A stretch of DNA of 51,054 nucleotides from Methylobacter sp. (GCA_030684815.1 JAUXXQ010000175.1:1-51054), one strand, 5' to 3'; numbered from the stretch's first letter, positions 25,248 through 34,449 are shown. Numbers and translations are program-made. The notes: generated from the letters alone by a model not told the origin.

Positions 25248-25622
25248 TCAATCAGAAATTTTAACCAACCAGCCATCGCTGCCCTTGCATTTGCCTTCGG
25301 CGCTGACATTGATGCGCACAAATTGCCCTTTTAAGGTCTCCGGCAATTGGCCGGTTACGGCATAGCGTTTAGGGCTGAGCTCTTTCACGGTAATGTCTAA
25401 CGATTGGTTTTTGATGCTGGCGTTAATGCTGGAAGGGTCGGGAATACCGGCAACCACAAAAGAAAAAGCCGCGCCGGGCGCAGCTTCTGATTTATCAGCC
25501 GGATTAAAATGGGTGAATTCCGGTTTTTTACAGGCCGATTGGCTGTTGCCGCTACCGTAAGCCCAGCTGTGACCGGACACGGCGATGAGTATCAAGAAGG
25601 ATAAAATGCGGGTTGGTTTCAT
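25248..25622 (-). CDS. small secreted protein of unknown function
   Basis: The 124-residue protein has a signal peptide (MKPTRILSFLILIAVSGHSWAYG, cut near residue 21; two segments of under 20 residues are hydrophobic). A beta-rich domain with two Cys (in SACKKP and EGKCKGS), which could form a disulfide, follows. The family is unknown to me. Note that EGKCKG here is a chance likeness and not the bufferin EGKCG motif: it is single and no modification enzyme is nearby. It is translated 9 bp ahead of the lipoprotein gene. Confidence 0.7.
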   Translation of the reverse strand: MKPTRILSFLILIAVSGHSWAYGSGNSQSACKKPEFTHFNPADKSEAAPGAAFSFVVAGIPDPSSINASIKNQSLDITVKELSPKRYAVTGQLPETLKGQFVRINVSAEGKCKGSDGWLVKISD

Positions 25623-25651
25623 GGTTCACCTCAAGGTTTTGTCAGGACAAT

Positions 25652-25677
25652 AAAAAGGCATCCTAAGATGCCTTTTT
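25652..25677 (-). terminator. strong hairpin terminator after the cupin gene
   Basis: A perfect 11-bp stem (AAAAAGGCATC and GATGCCTTTTT) encloses a CTAA-type loop. On the minus strand it ends the cupin transcript. It lies only 30 bp upstream of the next start codon (25622), so that gene either starts from a promoter overlapping the hairpin or is reached by read-through. Confidence 0.8.
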
Positions 25678-25684
25678 GCTTAGC

Positions 25685-25960
25685 TTAATCGTAACTGTAA
25701 TGTTTGCGCAAAGGCTTAACAACTTGCCAATGGCTATTGAGGCCCTCAGGAAAAACCACCAAGTCGCCAGGAAGAATGCGTACAGGCTCGCCGCCGACGG
25801 GGGTGACCAGAATCTCGCCTTCCAGGATGTAAGCGGTTTCAGTCTCGTCAAAGTCGATGGTGAATTCGGAGACTTCTTTCTCCCAAATGTCCCAATTGGC
25901 TACATTCAGCTCTTTTAAGCGCTCTTCATTAGGGTTATGTTCAATTGTAATTTGCGGCAT
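25685..25960 (-). CDS. small cupin-domain protein (DUF861/Cupin_3 type)
   Basis: The 91-residue protein is a single short cupin barrel with YILEGEILVTPVGGEPVRILPGDLVVFPEG, as in the (S)-ureidoglycine aminohydrolase-like Cupin_3 group. The metal-binding His residues of the first cupin motif are largely replaced, so it may not be a metalloenzyme. No substrate can be inferred from its neighbours. It is transcribed alone and closed by a strong terminator. Confidence 0.82.
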   Translation of the reverse strand: MPQITIEHNPNEERLKELNVANWDIWEKEVSEFTIDFDETETAYILEGEILVTPVGGEPVRILPGDLVVFPEGLNSHWQVVKPLRKHYSYD

Positions 25961-26072
25961 GAGTTTCCTACATTTTTAAGATGATTAAAAAATTGCGCGA
26001 GCCCAATAATTTAAGATTGGGCAGCGGCTAAAATTGTAACGATTCAACTGTTAAAAAGATAGGACGTTGGCA

Positions 26073-26918
26073 CTATCCTGCTGCCGCGAGAATATTTTTA
26101 CTGATTTTTTTCACTTCGGGGCAGTCGATGCTAAAACGCTGCACCTGTTCGCCCAGTTTTAACGCGGTCAGTTGGCCGCCCCACAGGCAGCCGGTATCTA
26201 TCGCGTAACAGTTCGGCCCTTCGTGGTAACCCAACGCCGACCAGTGGCCGAAGATAATACGCATATCCATGCTTTTGCGCTTGGGCGCATCAAACCACGG
26301 CACCAGGTTTTTGGGCTGTGAACCTAAGGGGCCGCTATGGATAAAATCCAGCCGCCCATCAGCATCGCAATAGCGCATTCGGGTAAAGCAGTTGACGATA
26401 AAGCGCAAGCGGTTAAAGCCTTTCAAATCGGACGACCAGATATTGGGCTTGTTGCCGTACATTTGTTTTAAAAATACCTGATAATCGACGCTTCTTAACG
26501 CTTGTTCCGCCAACATCGCCATTTTTTGGGTGCGTTTAAAATCCCACTGCGGCGGCACACCGGCATGAAGCAGGCAGAAATCGTCGTTAAAATGGAACAG
26601 CGGCCTGTGCCTTAGCCAATGGATTAACTCGTCACTGTCCGGCGCTTCAAGTATCGGCAGCAAGGAATCCTTTTTACGGGCAATTTTAGGTGCGCAGGAC
26701 GCCGCCAATAAATGCAGGTCATGATTGCCCAGCACAGTGACGGCGGCATCGCCCAGCGATTTGACAAAACGCAGGGTTTCCAGCGATTTGGGGCCACGGT
26801 TGACCAGGTCACCGGCAAACCAAAGTTGGTCGGACTGTTCGTTAAAAGCGATGGTGTCGAGTAGCCTTAATAATTCATCAAAACAGCCCTGAATATCGCC
26901 GATAGCATAAATGGACAT
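26073..26918 (-). CDS. apaH: symmetrical bis(5'-nucleosyl)-tetraphosphatase
   Basis: The 281-residue enzyme hydrolyses Ap4A to two ADP and can act on Np4-capped RNA. The metallophosphoesterase motifs are in order: GDIQGC, GDLVNRGP, GNHDLH and, further on, the His-containing LLHAGVPPQW and IFGHWSALGY. Length is normal. It follows apaG by 3 bp, the usual enterobacterial-type pair. Confidence 0.96.
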   Translation of the reverse strand: MSIYAIGDIQGCFDELLRLLDTIAFNEQSDQLWFAGDLVNRGPKSLETLRFVKSLGDAAVTVLGNHDLHLLAASCAPKIARKKDSLLPILEAPDSDELIHWLRHRPLFHFNDDFCLLHAGVPPQWDFKRTQKMAMLAEQALRSVDYQVFLKQMYGNKPNIWSSDLKGFNRLRFIVNCFTRMRYCDADGRLDFIHSGPLGSQPKNLVPWFDAPKRKSMDMRIIFGHWSALGYHEGPNCYAIDTGCLWGGQLTALKLGEQVQRFSIDCPEVKKISKNILAAAG

Positions 26919-26921
26919 CGC

Positions 26922-27299
26922 TTAATGCAGGGTTCTGGGGATGGATAAGGTAAACCTTGGCACATCGGCCAGGAAGTTGTCGCCGTCATCCGAGTGCATG
27001 GTGTAATCGCCTTGCATGGTGCCGACCGGCGTGGTGATCATCGCGCCGCTGGTGTAACGGAACGACTCGCCGGGCTTAAGATAAGGCTGTTCGCCGATGA
27101 CGCCTTCGCCCCTAACTTCCTGCACTTGGCCATTGGAATCGGTGATCAGCCAATGCCGTTGCAACAGCTTGGCCGGCACTGCCCCGGCATTGGTGATGGT
27201 GACGGTATAGGCAAAGACATAGCGGTTTTCGTCAGGAGACGACTGCGCTTCTATAAAAAGCGGGGTCGCTTCAACTATTATTTTGTTTTTTGGGTTCAT
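26922..27299 (-). CDS. apaG: ApaG protein
   Basis: The 125-residue protein is a fibronectin-type III-like fold of the ApaG/DUF525 family: ENRYVFAYTVTITNAG, LLQRHWLITDSNGQVQEVRG, GVIGEQPYLKPGESFRYTSG and GTMQGDYTMH. Its biochemical role is not firmly known. Linkage to apaH with a 3-bp gap supports the assignment. Confidence 0.95.
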   Translation of the reverse strand: MNPKNKIIVEATPLFIEAQSSPDENRYVFAYTVTITNAGAVPAKLLQRHWLITDSNGQVQEVRGEGVIGEQPYLKPGESFRYTSGAMITTPVGTMQGDYTMHSDDGDNFLADVPRFTLSIPRTLH

Positions 27300-27370
27300 T
27301 ATTGGATCATATAGGTTATGTGTTGATTATTTCATCGTAACTTTTCATTAAACGCAAGTAGCCATTTAAT

Positions 27371-27880
27371 ATGAAATATAAAGTCTATTTTTTAACCCTG
27401 CTTTTTGCCCTGTCGCAAACGGCTTATGCGGAGGATGCCAACGCCTTATTTGCTGCGGCAATGTCCGGCAAGCTGGAAAGGACGGGGGCGTTACTGGCTC
27501 AAGGGTTGGACGTTAACAGCAAAACGGCCGGTGGCCGCACCGCGCTGATGGCAGCAAGCTTTAACGGCAACCTGCGTATTGTTAAATTACTGTTGGGCTA
27601 TGGTGCAGATACTAGCATGGCCGATGATTTTGGTGTCACTGCGTTAATGGATGCGTTGGTTTTTGGCAATGAAGACATCGTCAATTTGCTGATTGCCGCC
27701 GGTGCCGATGTCAACGCAGCGGACAAGCAAAATTTGACCGTCATGGCCCGGGCTAAAAAAATGGGCCGTGAAAAAATCATTAAAATCCTGGAAACAGCCG
27801 GTGCGCAAGAAGAAGCGGCAGTACCGATAGAAGAAGCGAAAGCCGCAGATGTGGGCGCAAAACCAGGCGGCAAAAAATAA
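27371..27880 (+). CDS. exported ankyrin-repeat protein
   Basis: The 169-residue protein has a signal peptide (MKYKVYFLTLLFALSQTAYA) and about three to four ankyrin repeats (residues 35-145): GGRTALMAASFNGNLRIVKLL, FGVTALMDALVFGNEDIVNLL and a final degenerate copy ending IIKILETAGA. A short acidic/Ala tail follows. It probably binds a periplasmic protein partner, which cannot be named. It is divergent from apaG and stands alone. Confidence 0.87.
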   Translation: MKYKVYFLTLLFALSQTAYAEDANALFAAAMSGKLERTGALLAQGLDVNSKTAGGRTALMAASFNGNLRIVKLLLGYGADTSMADDFGVTALMDALVFGNEDIVNLLIAAGADVNAADKQNLTVMARAKKMGREKIIKILETAGAQEEAAVPIEEAKAADVGAKPGGKK

Positions 27881-28011
27881 AGCCGCCGAAACTACTCAGG
27901 CGAAAAAAGTAATAGGACTCGGCAATTTACCCATACAACCCGACGAATAGCACTGAGCCAAGTACGACGCTAAGTAGGTAAGCCTATTTCTTTTAACATT
28001 TACATTGGAGT

Positions 28012-28061
28012 CCAATAGCTTTAGCTATTGGGAGTAAAACAGCTAAAGCTGTTTTACTCCC
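28012..28061. repeat. two adjacent perfect hairpins downstream of the ankyrin gene
   Basis: A 9-bp stem (28012-28020 and 28023-28031) is followed at once by a perfect 15-bp stem (28030-28044 GGGAGTAAAACAGCT and 28047-28061). Both share the core AGCTWWAGCT. The pair is the only structure in the 348-bp gap before mpl and may be a dispersed repeat or a terminator. I see no gene in this gap. Confidence 0.62.
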
Positions 28062-28228
28062 AACTTGTTTGTTAAGAAACTTTTGCATGACTACTTATCC
28101 GGTCTTGACCAAGTGCTTGCTGAAGCAAAGCCGGTATGAACAATAACCGTCTTGCCGATTATCTTGGCCCACGGATTAACTGCCAGCCAATTATTTCATA
28201 AATTACAAACCGATTTAAGGACAACACA

Positions 28229-29584
28229 GTGCATATTCACATTTTAGGTATTTGCGGCACATTTATGGGCGGGCTTGCCGTGATTGCGCGGCAATTAGGC
28301 CATCAGGTCAGCGGTTCCGATCAAAACGTGTACCCGCCGATGAGCACGCAGCTTGAGCAACAAGGCATCGTATTGATGGAGGGCTATAGCGCGGAAAATC
28401 TGGCTAATAAACCGGATATCGTGATTATCGGCAATGCGCTGTCGCGTGGTAATGCTGAAGTCGAAGCGGTGCTAAACCTGGGATTGAAATATGTATCCGG
28501 CCCGCAATGGCTAGCCGAACATGTGCTGCAAGGCAAATGGGTGTTGGGCGTTGCCGGGACGCATGGCAAAACCACCACCACCAGCATGTTGAGCTGGATA
28601 TTGGAATATCAGGGTTTTAAGCCAGGCTTTTTGATTGGCGGCATCCCGCTCAATTTCGGCATTTCGGCGCGGCTGGGCGAGTCCGATTTTTTTGTCATCG
28701 AGGCCGATGAATACGATTCGGCGTTTTTCGACAAGCGTTCAAAGTTTGTCCATTACCGGCCTAGAACCGCCATTCTGAATAACCTTGAGTACGATCATGC
28801 CGATATTTTTCCGGATCTGGATGCGATTAAAAAACAGTTCCATCATCTGGTCAGGACGGTGCCCGGCGAAGGCTTGATTATCAGCCCCGAAACCGATGCC
28901 AATATCAATGATGTGCTGACTATGGGCTGTTGGACGCCAGTTGCCAAAACTTCGATTAATTCTGATGCGCAATGGAACGCACAATTGATCAACAGCGACG
29001 GGAGCCGGTTTTCGGTGGCATTTGAAAATGAAGAACAAGGCTGTGTCGAGTGGCCGTTAACCGGCGAGCATAATGTCTACAACGCGCTGTCGGCAATCGT
29101 CGCTGCCCGGCACATCGGCATCAGCCCTAAAGATGCGATAGCCGCATTGGGACAGTTTAAAAACGTCAAACGCCGGATGGAAGTGATTGCTAAAATTAAC
29201 GGCGTGACCATTTATGACGACTTTGCCCACCACCCGACCGCGATACATACAACACTGGACGGCTTGCGCAAACAAGTCGGGTCAGAGCGGATCATCGCCA
29301 TCGTCGAACCTCGCTCGAACACCATGCGCTTGGGCGTACATAGCCAAACACTGGCGCAATCGTTAGCCGATGCCGATGTAGCAATTATTTATCAACCCGA
29401 GGCGTTAGGCTGGGATTTAAGCGAACTGAAAAAATACGCCGCGAATATCGAAATCTGTTCGTCACTGGATGACATTATCGCTAAACTCAAGTTTGAAGCG
29501 CGTTATGGCGGGCATTTTGTGCTGATGAGCAACGGCAGTTTTGGCGGAATTTATCAGCGCTTGCAGGATGCTTTGAACGGCTGA
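28229..29584 (+). CDS. mpl: UDP-N-acetylmuramate:L-alanyl-gamma-D-glutamyl-meso-diaminopimelate ligase
   Basis: The 451-residue Mur ligase recycles the murein tripeptide by joining it to UDP-MurNAc. N-terminal HIHILGICGTFMGGLAVIAR is specific to Mpl. The ATP-binding GTHGKTTTTSML loop, EADEYDSAFFDKRSKF and NNLEYDHADIF follow, then the C-terminal domain with FAHHPTAI and VEPRSNTMRLG. It starts with GTG at 28229. It is followed by a repeat hairpin and then trpD. Confidence 0.96.
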   Translation: MHIHILGICGTFMGGLAVIARQLGHQVSGSDQNVYPPMSTQLEQQGIVLMEGYSAENLANKPDIVIIGNALSRGNAEVEAVLNLGLKYVSGPQWLAEHVLQGKWVLGVAGTHGKTTTTSMLSWILEYQGFKPGFLIGGIPLNFGISARLGESDFFVIEADEYDSAFFDKRSKFVHYRPRTAILNNLEYDHADIFPDLDAIKKQFHHLVRTVPGEGLIISPETDANINDVLTMGCWTPVAKTSINSDAQWNAQLINSDGSRFSVAFENEEQGCVEWPLTGEHNVYNALSAIVAARHIGISPKDAIAALGQFKNVKRRMEVIAKINGVTIYDDFAHHPTAIHTTLDGLRKQVGSERIIAIVEPRSNTMRLGVHSQTLAQSLADADVAIIYQPEALGWDLSELKKYAANIEICSSLDDIIAKLKFEARYGGHFVLMSNGSFGGIYQRLQDALNG

Positions 29585-29592
29585 ACTATATA

Positions 29593-29660
29593 ATAGAACA
29601 CGGATGGCACAGATTTGACGGATTTTTTATCTGTGTTTATCAGTCGAATCCGTGTTCTAT
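29593..29660. repeat. CACGGAT-family repeat forming a hairpin
   Basis: The 13-mer ATAGAACACGGAT at 29593-29605 is exactly mirrored at 29648-29660, and the interior holds further CAGATTTGACGGATTT / ATCTGTG copies. It lies 9 bp after the mpl stop and could terminate that transcript. Related sequence is at 14550-14584 and 45576-45675. Confidence 0.65.
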
Positions 29661-29691
29661 TTATAATTTTCAAATACAAACATAAATCCAA

Positions 29692-30708
29692 ATGCACATA
29701 CAACAAGCCCTGCAAGCCCTTCTGAACAAACAAGATCTCAGCTCTGAGCAAATGCGCGCCGTGATGCGGCAAATCATGAGCGGCAACGCCACCGACGCAC
29801 AAATCGGCGGTTTTTTAATCGCGCTGCGCTGCAAAGGCGAAAGCGTCGACGAAATCGCCGCCGCTGCCGAAGTCATGCGCGAACTGGCGGATAAAGTCGA
29901 GGTTAGCGGCGCGCACGTCATCGACACCTGCGGCACCGGCGGCGATGGCGCTAATACCTTTAACATTTCCACCACTTGCGCGTTTGTGGTCGCGGCCGCT
30001 GGTGGACAGGTCGCCAAACACGGTAACCGTTCGGTGTCGAGCAGTTGCGGCAGCGCCGACTTGCTCGAAACCGCAGGCGTCAATCTGGATCTCAGCGCCG
30101 AACAAGTCGCACACTGCGTTAATGACATCGGCGTCGGCTTTTTGTTCGCGCCCAAACATCACGGCGCGATGAAATACACCCGCAATGCACGCCGCGAAAT
30201 GGGCGTTCGCACTCTGTTCAATCTTTTAGGCCCGTTATCCAATCCTGCCGCCGCGCCCAATCAATTAATCGGCGTGTTCGCGAAAGAATGGCTGGAACCA
30301 CTGGCGCATGTGCTGAAAAAACTCGGTAGCGGGCATGTTTTGGTGGTCAATGCCGACGACGGCCTTGATGAAATCAGCATTGCCTCGCCGTCAAGTATCG
30401 CCGAACTTAAAAATGGCGAAGTCACTACTTACCGCGTTACCCCGGAACAATTCGGCTTTCAACGCGCCAGTTTGGACGAATTGGCGGTTGATGGTGCAGC
30501 GTCGAGTCTGGTGATGGTAAAATCGGTGCTGGACAATAAAGCCGGTGCGGCCAGGGACATTGTCACGCTCAATGCCGGTGCGGCCATTTATGCGGCCAAT
30601 ATTACCGATTCGTTAAGCGCAGGCATAGCACAAGCCGGACAGCTGATTGCCAGCGGTGCGGCTAAAGCTAAATTCGATGCGTTGATCGCTTATTCAAAAA
30701 ACTTATAA
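29692..30708 (+). CDS. trpD: anthranilate phosphoribosyltransferase
   Basis: The 338-residue enzyme joins anthranilate and PRPP in tryptophan synthesis. The PRPP-binding loop [18 protein letters not shown] and the anthranilate-binding [20 protein letters not shown] are intact. It is unfused, and trpG/trpE are not adjacent. The 13-bp gap to trpC marks an operon. Confidence 0.97.
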   Translation: MHIQQALQALLNKQDLSSEQMRAVMRQIMSGNATDAQIGGFLIALRCKGESVDEIAAAAEVMRELADKVEVSGAHVIDTCGTGGDGANTFNISTTCAFVVAAAGGQVAKHGNRSVSSSCGSADLLETAGVNLDLSAEQVAHCVNDIGVGFLFAPKHHGAMKYTRNARREMGVRTLFNLLGPLSNPAAAPNQLIGVFAKEWLEPLAHVLKKLGSGHVLVVNADDGLDEISIASPSSIAELKNGEVTTYRVTPEQFGFQRASLDELAVDGAASSLVMVKSVLDNKAGAARDIVTLNAGAAIYAANITDSLSAGIAQAGQLIASGAAKAKFDALIAYSKNL

Positions 30709-30721
30709 AATAACTAAAACC

Positions 30722-31522
30722 ATGACCGACACCCCTGACATCTTAAAAAAAATCCTCGATAAAAAAGCCGAAGAAGTCGCCAAGCGCAGAACCGGCATGA
30801 CCATTGCCAATCTGGAAGACATTACCCAAAGCGTAGAAGGCCCACGCGGATTTTATAACGCCCTGCAAGCCAAAGTCTTGGCCAAAAAACCGGCGATTAT
30901 CGCGGAAATAAAAAAAGCATCACCCAGTAAAGGTGTGATCCGGGAAGATTTTCAGCCTATCGCCATCGGCCAGGATTACGCTATGAATGGCGCTGCTTGT
31001 CTGTCGGTATTAACGGACAAAGATTTTTTCCAGGGCTCGGAAGTGTATTTGCAAATGGTCAGGGAACGCTGCCCGCTGCCAGTGCTACGCAAAGATTTCA
31101 TGATTGACCCCTATCAAATTTATGAAGCCCGCGCTTTAGGCGCCGATTGTATTTTGCTGATTGTTTCCGCGTTAGACGATGGCCTGATGCACGAACTGTC
31201 TGATGTAGCGACGAGACTGGGCATGGATGTATTGGTGGAAGTGCATGATGCGGAAGAACTGCAGCGCGCGTTAACGCTGGATACTAAATTAATTGGCATC
31301 AATAACCGCAACCTTCGCACCTTTGAAACCTCATTGCAGACGACTTTGGATTTAAAGGCAGCAATTCCTGCAGACCGTATCATCATTACCGAAAGCGGCA
31401 TTCATAGCCATGAAGACGTGCAGTTAATGCTGGATAACGAGGTTTATACGTTTCTGGTCGGTGAAGCGTTTATGCGTGCGGAAAGTCCAGGGCAGAAAAT
31501 GAAGGAGTTGTTTGGCTTATAA
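30722..31522 (+). CDS. trpC: indole-3-glycerol phosphate synthase
   Basis: The 266-residue TIM-barrel enzyme makes indole-3-glycerol phosphate. Family motifs include [13 protein letters not shown], the catalytic-Lys strand [42 protein letters not shown] and [12 protein letters not shown]. It is a stand-alone TrpC without the TrpF domain. It forms an operon with trpD. Confidence 0.97.
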   Translation: MTDTPDILKKILDKKAEEVAKRRTGMTIANLEDITQSVEGPRGFYNALQAKVLAKKPAIIAEIKKASPSKGVIREDFQPIAIGQDYAMNGAACLSVLTDKDFFQGSEVYLQMVRERCPLPVLRKDFMIDPYQIYEARALGADCILLIVSALDDGLMHELSDVATRLGMDVLVEVHDAEELQRALTLDTKLIGINNRNLRTFETSLQTTLDLKAAIPADRIIITESGIHSHEDVQLMLDNEVYTFLVGEAFMRAESPGQKMKELFGL

Positions 31523-31541
31523 GACGGGGATATGTTGTTGA

Positions 31542-31573
31542 TTCCTGTCATGGCGAACAAGCCATGAAAGGAA
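31542..31573. terminator. hairpin after trpC
   Basis: Arms TTCC..TCATGGC (31542-31554) and GCCATGA..GGAA (31561-31573) form an 11-bp stem with a bulge and a 6-base loop. It lies between convergent genes. There is no clear T-run, so its terminator role is likely but not certain. Confidence 0.45.
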
Positions 31574-31614
31574 CCAACTTGTGCGGTGTTTTTCCAGTGA
31601 ACTAGAAAAAATGC

Positions 31615-31737
31615 TTATTTTGCTGCTTCAACAGATGACGTTGCAGCAGGTTTGCTAGGGCCTACACCTGATTCGCCACAAGCGGCAAGTGTTGATACGG
31701 CAACCATTAACAACAAAAACTGGCTAATTTTTTTCAT
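31615..31737 (-). CDS. very small lipoprotein
   Basis: This 40-residue frame begins MKKISQFLLLMVAVSTLAAC, with a typical lipobox (LAAC, Cys 20), and ends in a Ser/Pro/Ala-rich tail. The composition and lipobox make it a real small lipoprotein rather than a chance frame. It does not carry the GxKGPL motif of LptM. It is convergent with trpC. The remainder of the gap up to murI (31738-31910) shows no other gene. Confidence 0.7.
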   Translation of the reverse strand: MKKISQFLLLMVAVSTLAACGESGVGPSKPAATSSVEAAK

Positions 31738-31910
31738 AGAATTATCTCTCATTACGACAATTAAAATGCCTCCGCTTTTTTATAAAACAGAGGTAGGAAG
31801 GGGACGTTAAAGTCCTTGATGTAGCGGGTTCAGTATGACAGTTATACACCCATATATCAAAACTATTACGGGCCTAAAGCCCTAGGCGCTGACCATAAAG
31901 GTTTCAAAAA

Positions 31911-32708
31911 TTGAATGCTGTAAATCCCATTGGTGTTTTCGATTCCGGCGTTGGCGGATTATCGGTGCTGCAGGAAATTCGGCGGGCGCTGCCGGGGGAA
32001 CATCTGTTGTATGTCGCCGACTCCGCCCATGCGCCTTATGGCGATAAATCCCAGCAATTTATCGAGGCCCGTTCCATTGCGATCAGCGAATTTTTGCTGA
32101 GTCAAAACGTCAAGGCCATTGTTGTTGCCTGTAACACAGCAACCGGCGCGGCGGTGACAACATTACGCTCACATTTCACGATGCCGATTATTGCAATGGA
32201 GCCTGCGGTAAAACCGGCCGCCGCACACAGCCGAACCGGCGTAATCGGCGTCCTGGCCACCCATCGAACATTGGCCAGCGCTAATTTTGTACGGCTGTTT
32301 GCGCGCTACGGTAACGAGGTGCAGATAGTGGGACAAGCCTGCCCCGGACTGGTCGAGCAGGTGGAAGCGGGCGATTTGTCCGGTGCTAAAACCCGGCTGT
32401 TGCTGGAGCGTTATCTGCTGCCATTGCTGGAACAAAATGCCGACACGATAGTGCTGGGTTGTACCCATTACCCCTTTTTGGCGTCTTTGATACAGGACAT
32501 CGCAGGGGCTGGTGTGGCCGTGATAGATTCCGCCGCCGCTGTAGCGCGGCAACTGCAGCGGCGTTTGGAGGTTGCGAATTTGCTGGCGGATGCCACGAAA
32601 ATAGGCACTGAATGCTTTTGGACGAGCGGTTCAACCGAGAAAGTACAACCGTTAATAAGCCAGCTATGGCAGGCAGAGGCTAACGTCAGCGCCCTGCCTT
32701 TAAGTTAA
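31911..32708 (+). CDS. murI: glutamate racemase
   Basis: The 265-residue enzyme makes D-glutamate for peptidoglycan. Both catalytic Cys segments are present: VVACNTATGA and LGCTHYPFL. The N-terminal IGVFDSGVGGLSVL motif and AHAPYGDKS also match. It starts with the rare codon TTG at 31911 (AAAGG upstream); no ATG exists ahead of the conserved motif. The adjacent small genes give no pathway context. Confidence 0.95.
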   Translation: MNAVNPIGVFDSGVGGLSVLQEIRRALPGEHLLYVADSAHAPYGDKSQQFIEARSIAISEFLLSQNVKAIVVACNTATGAAVTTLRSHFTMPIIAMEPAVKPAAAHSRTGVIGVLATHRTLASANFVRLFARYGNEVQIVGQACPGLVEQVEAGDLSGAKTRLLLERYLLPLLEQNADTIVLGCTHYPFLASLIQDIAGAGVAVIDSAAAVARQLQRRLEVANLLADATKIGTECFWTSGSTEKVQPLISQLWQAEANVSALPLS

Positions 32709-32740
32709 ACGCTAATCCCTGACAAAGGATCGCCGGTATT

Positions 32741-33097
32741 TTATTCGCTAACCGCTTTGTCAGAATTCAGTGCGTTCCAGCCGATTACGATTCTGTAGAC
32801 CAGCAACATCAAGGTTGCAATCATAATAAACACGCCGATGCCAAAGCCAAATGTCAATCCCGACAATGCCGCGCCGGCTAATGTTATCCACACGGTTTTA
32901 ATTTGCCAGTCAAAGTGGGATTCGAGCCAAGTGCCTTGGACGTCATTGCGTTTAACGAAGTTGATGATGACGCCGACCAGCAACGGCAAGCCGGCAAATG
33001 CGAAAGCCAAAACCTGGCATAAATACACAATTGCGGCCAATCTTTTTAACGGGCGCAATGTTTCATCCATTGGGTTAGTCGTTTCTTCATTCATCAT
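32741..33097 (-). CDS. DUF4870-like small membrane protein
   Basis: The 118-residue protein has three hydrophobic segments (about residues 22-45, 68-85 and 85-108) and the GLPLLVGVIINFVKRNDVQGTW and HFDWQIKTVWI patterns typical of DUF4870/Tic20-like bacterial membrane proteins. Its function is unknown. It converges on murI. Confidence 0.78.
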   Translation of the reverse strand: MMNEETTNPMDETLRPLKRLAAIVYLCQVLAFAFAGLPLLVGVIINFVKRNDVQGTWLESHFDWQIKTVWITLAGAALSGLTFGFGIGVFIMIATLMLLVYRIVIGWNALNSDKAVSE

Positions 33098-33204
33098 GCA
33101 CCTACCTTTTTATTTGCTGTTAGGCAACCGCGAAGCTGCGCTGCCTTAACACTCAATATAGGCCTTATTTTTAGTAAATCAATCTTAGCCTGCTCATTTT
33201 AAGC

Positions 33205-33678
33205 TTAAAATCCAAACTCAGACAGGCCGGGATGACCCTCAGGCCTAGGGCCTTGCGGCCAATGGAACTTCCGCTCGGTTTCGTCAATCGGCAAATCGTT
33301 GATGCTGGCATGACGGCGCGCCATTAAACCGTTTTGGTCGAACTCCCAATTTTCATTGCCGTAAGAACGGAACCAATTGCCGGACGCATCATGCCATTCA
33401 TAGGCAAAACGCACGGCAATCCGCGCTTCGTGGAAGGCCCAAAGCTCTTTAATCAGGCGGTAGTCCAGTTCCTTAGCCCATTTTTGCCGCAAGAACTGCA
33501 CAATGCGCTCGCGGCCGCTAAAAAACTCGGCACGGTTACGCCATTGGCTGTCAATGCTGTAGGCCAGCGCTATTTTTTCCGGGTCATGGGTGTTCCAGGC
33601 ATTTTCGGCTGCGCGTACTTTTTGTGCTGCGGTTTCGGCGCTAAAAGGCGGCAATGGCGGGCGGCTATTTTCAGTCAT
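33205..33678 (-). CDS. DUF1348 / SnoaL-like NTF2-fold protein
   Basis: The 157-residue protein is a small cone-shaped NTF2-fold domain of the DUF1348 group: [60 protein letters not shown] and ASINDLPI. No catalytic role is proven for the family. ATG 33678 has GAGGA upstream and is preferred over the alternative two codons earlier. Confidence 0.86.
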   Translation of the reverse strand: MTENSRPPLPPFSAETAAQKVRAAENAWNTHDPEKIALAYSIDSQWRNRAEFFSGRERIVQFLRQKWAKELDYRLIKELWAFHEARIAVRFAYEWHDASGNWFRSYGNENWEFDQNGLMARRHASINDLPIDETERKFHWPQGPRPEGHPGLSEFGF

Positions 33679-33859
33679 GATCAATCCTCTTTTATTGTTG
33701 TAGGCAACCTTTAGCTAAACTAAAGTGATGATGCATTGGTTTATTTGGATTATTTCAGTTCGGTTAAAGGCTTAAACTTCGATTGACAGGTAAGGTATTT
33801 TCCAAGAAATAACATCCCTTGATGCTCATGGGCTGTAAAAAACAAAGTCCACACTTGCG

Positions 33860-33927
33860 CCACAAAAACCACGAAAATTTCGTGTTTTTTCGTGACTTTT
33901 GTGGACAATTTCAGGAAATCACCTTAA
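33860..33927. repeat. dispersed repeat with CACGAAAATTTCGTG palindrome
   Basis: GCCACAAAAACCACGAAAAT and its partial mirror at 33889-33904 flank a perfect palindrome (33870-33884), followed by TTTCAGGAAATCACCTTAA (33909-33927). The same two parts occur at 16582-16635. This is all I see in the 354-bp gap between the DUF1348 and CBS genes. Confidence 0.6.
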
Positions 33928-34032
33928 ACAGTGTCCTATCCAATAATTTTTAGCGGTCGCTGAGCCGTGACCATTTTTAATAGTTTTTTTCGCGGCTTTC
34001 GTTTTTTGTCGCCCTTGTTTTTCTACACCCGG

Positions 34033-34449
34033 TTAGCTTATTTTACAAGCCTTATACATCCCATCCAACACCAGTGAATTCGGGCTGACCATGCCGATAA
34101 TCTTGCCGTTTTCAATGACCGGCGCCCTGACCAAATTATAATCGGCAAATAAGCGCGAACAATAACGGATGTCCATATCGGGGCGCACCGAAATCACCGG
34201 CTTGCTCATGATTTCATACACATTGACCCGGTTTGGCGCACGGTCTTTGGCCAGCACATGGCGGGCAATATCGCCGGAATTAATCATGCCGTATTCATCA
34301 TCATCATGGCGTTTATTGACAACCAGCACGGCGGTTTTCAGCGCTTTCATTTTTTTCAGGGCATCTTCTACCGTGGCAATGCCATCAATGGTGCCGAAAT
34401 CGGTTTTCATCACATCCTTAACACGGATGACAATGCGCGGCTCAATCAT
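34033..34449 (-). CDS. tandem CBS-domain protein
   Basis: The 138-residue protein consists of two CBS domains (about residues 8-65 and 75-135): IVIRVKDVMKTDFGTIDG, TAVLVVNKRHDDDEYGMINSGD and VYEIMSKPVISVRPDMDI. Paired CBS domains bind adenine nucleotides and act as regulators. ATG 34449 has GAGGAT upstream and overlaps the PII-like stop by 8 bp. As the last gene of the DUF1538 operon it is likely a regulatory subunit of that membrane system. Confidence 0.9.
   Translation of the reverse strand: MIEPRIVIRVKDVMKTDFGTIDGIATVEDALKKMKALKTAVLVVNKRHDDDEYGMINSGDIARHVLAKDRAPNRVNVYEIMSKPVISVRPDMDIRYCSRLFADYNLVRAPVIENGKIIGMVSPNSLVLDGMYKACKIS

Noticed and set aside
25248-25622. EGKCKG in the secreted protein as a second bufferin precursor
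   Set aside because: It has a single motif, lacks the Gly directly after Cys, and no MNIO or DUF2063 gene is near.
31615-31737. Identification of the small lipoprotein as LptM
   Set aside because: The GxKGPL motif after the lipobox Cys is missing.
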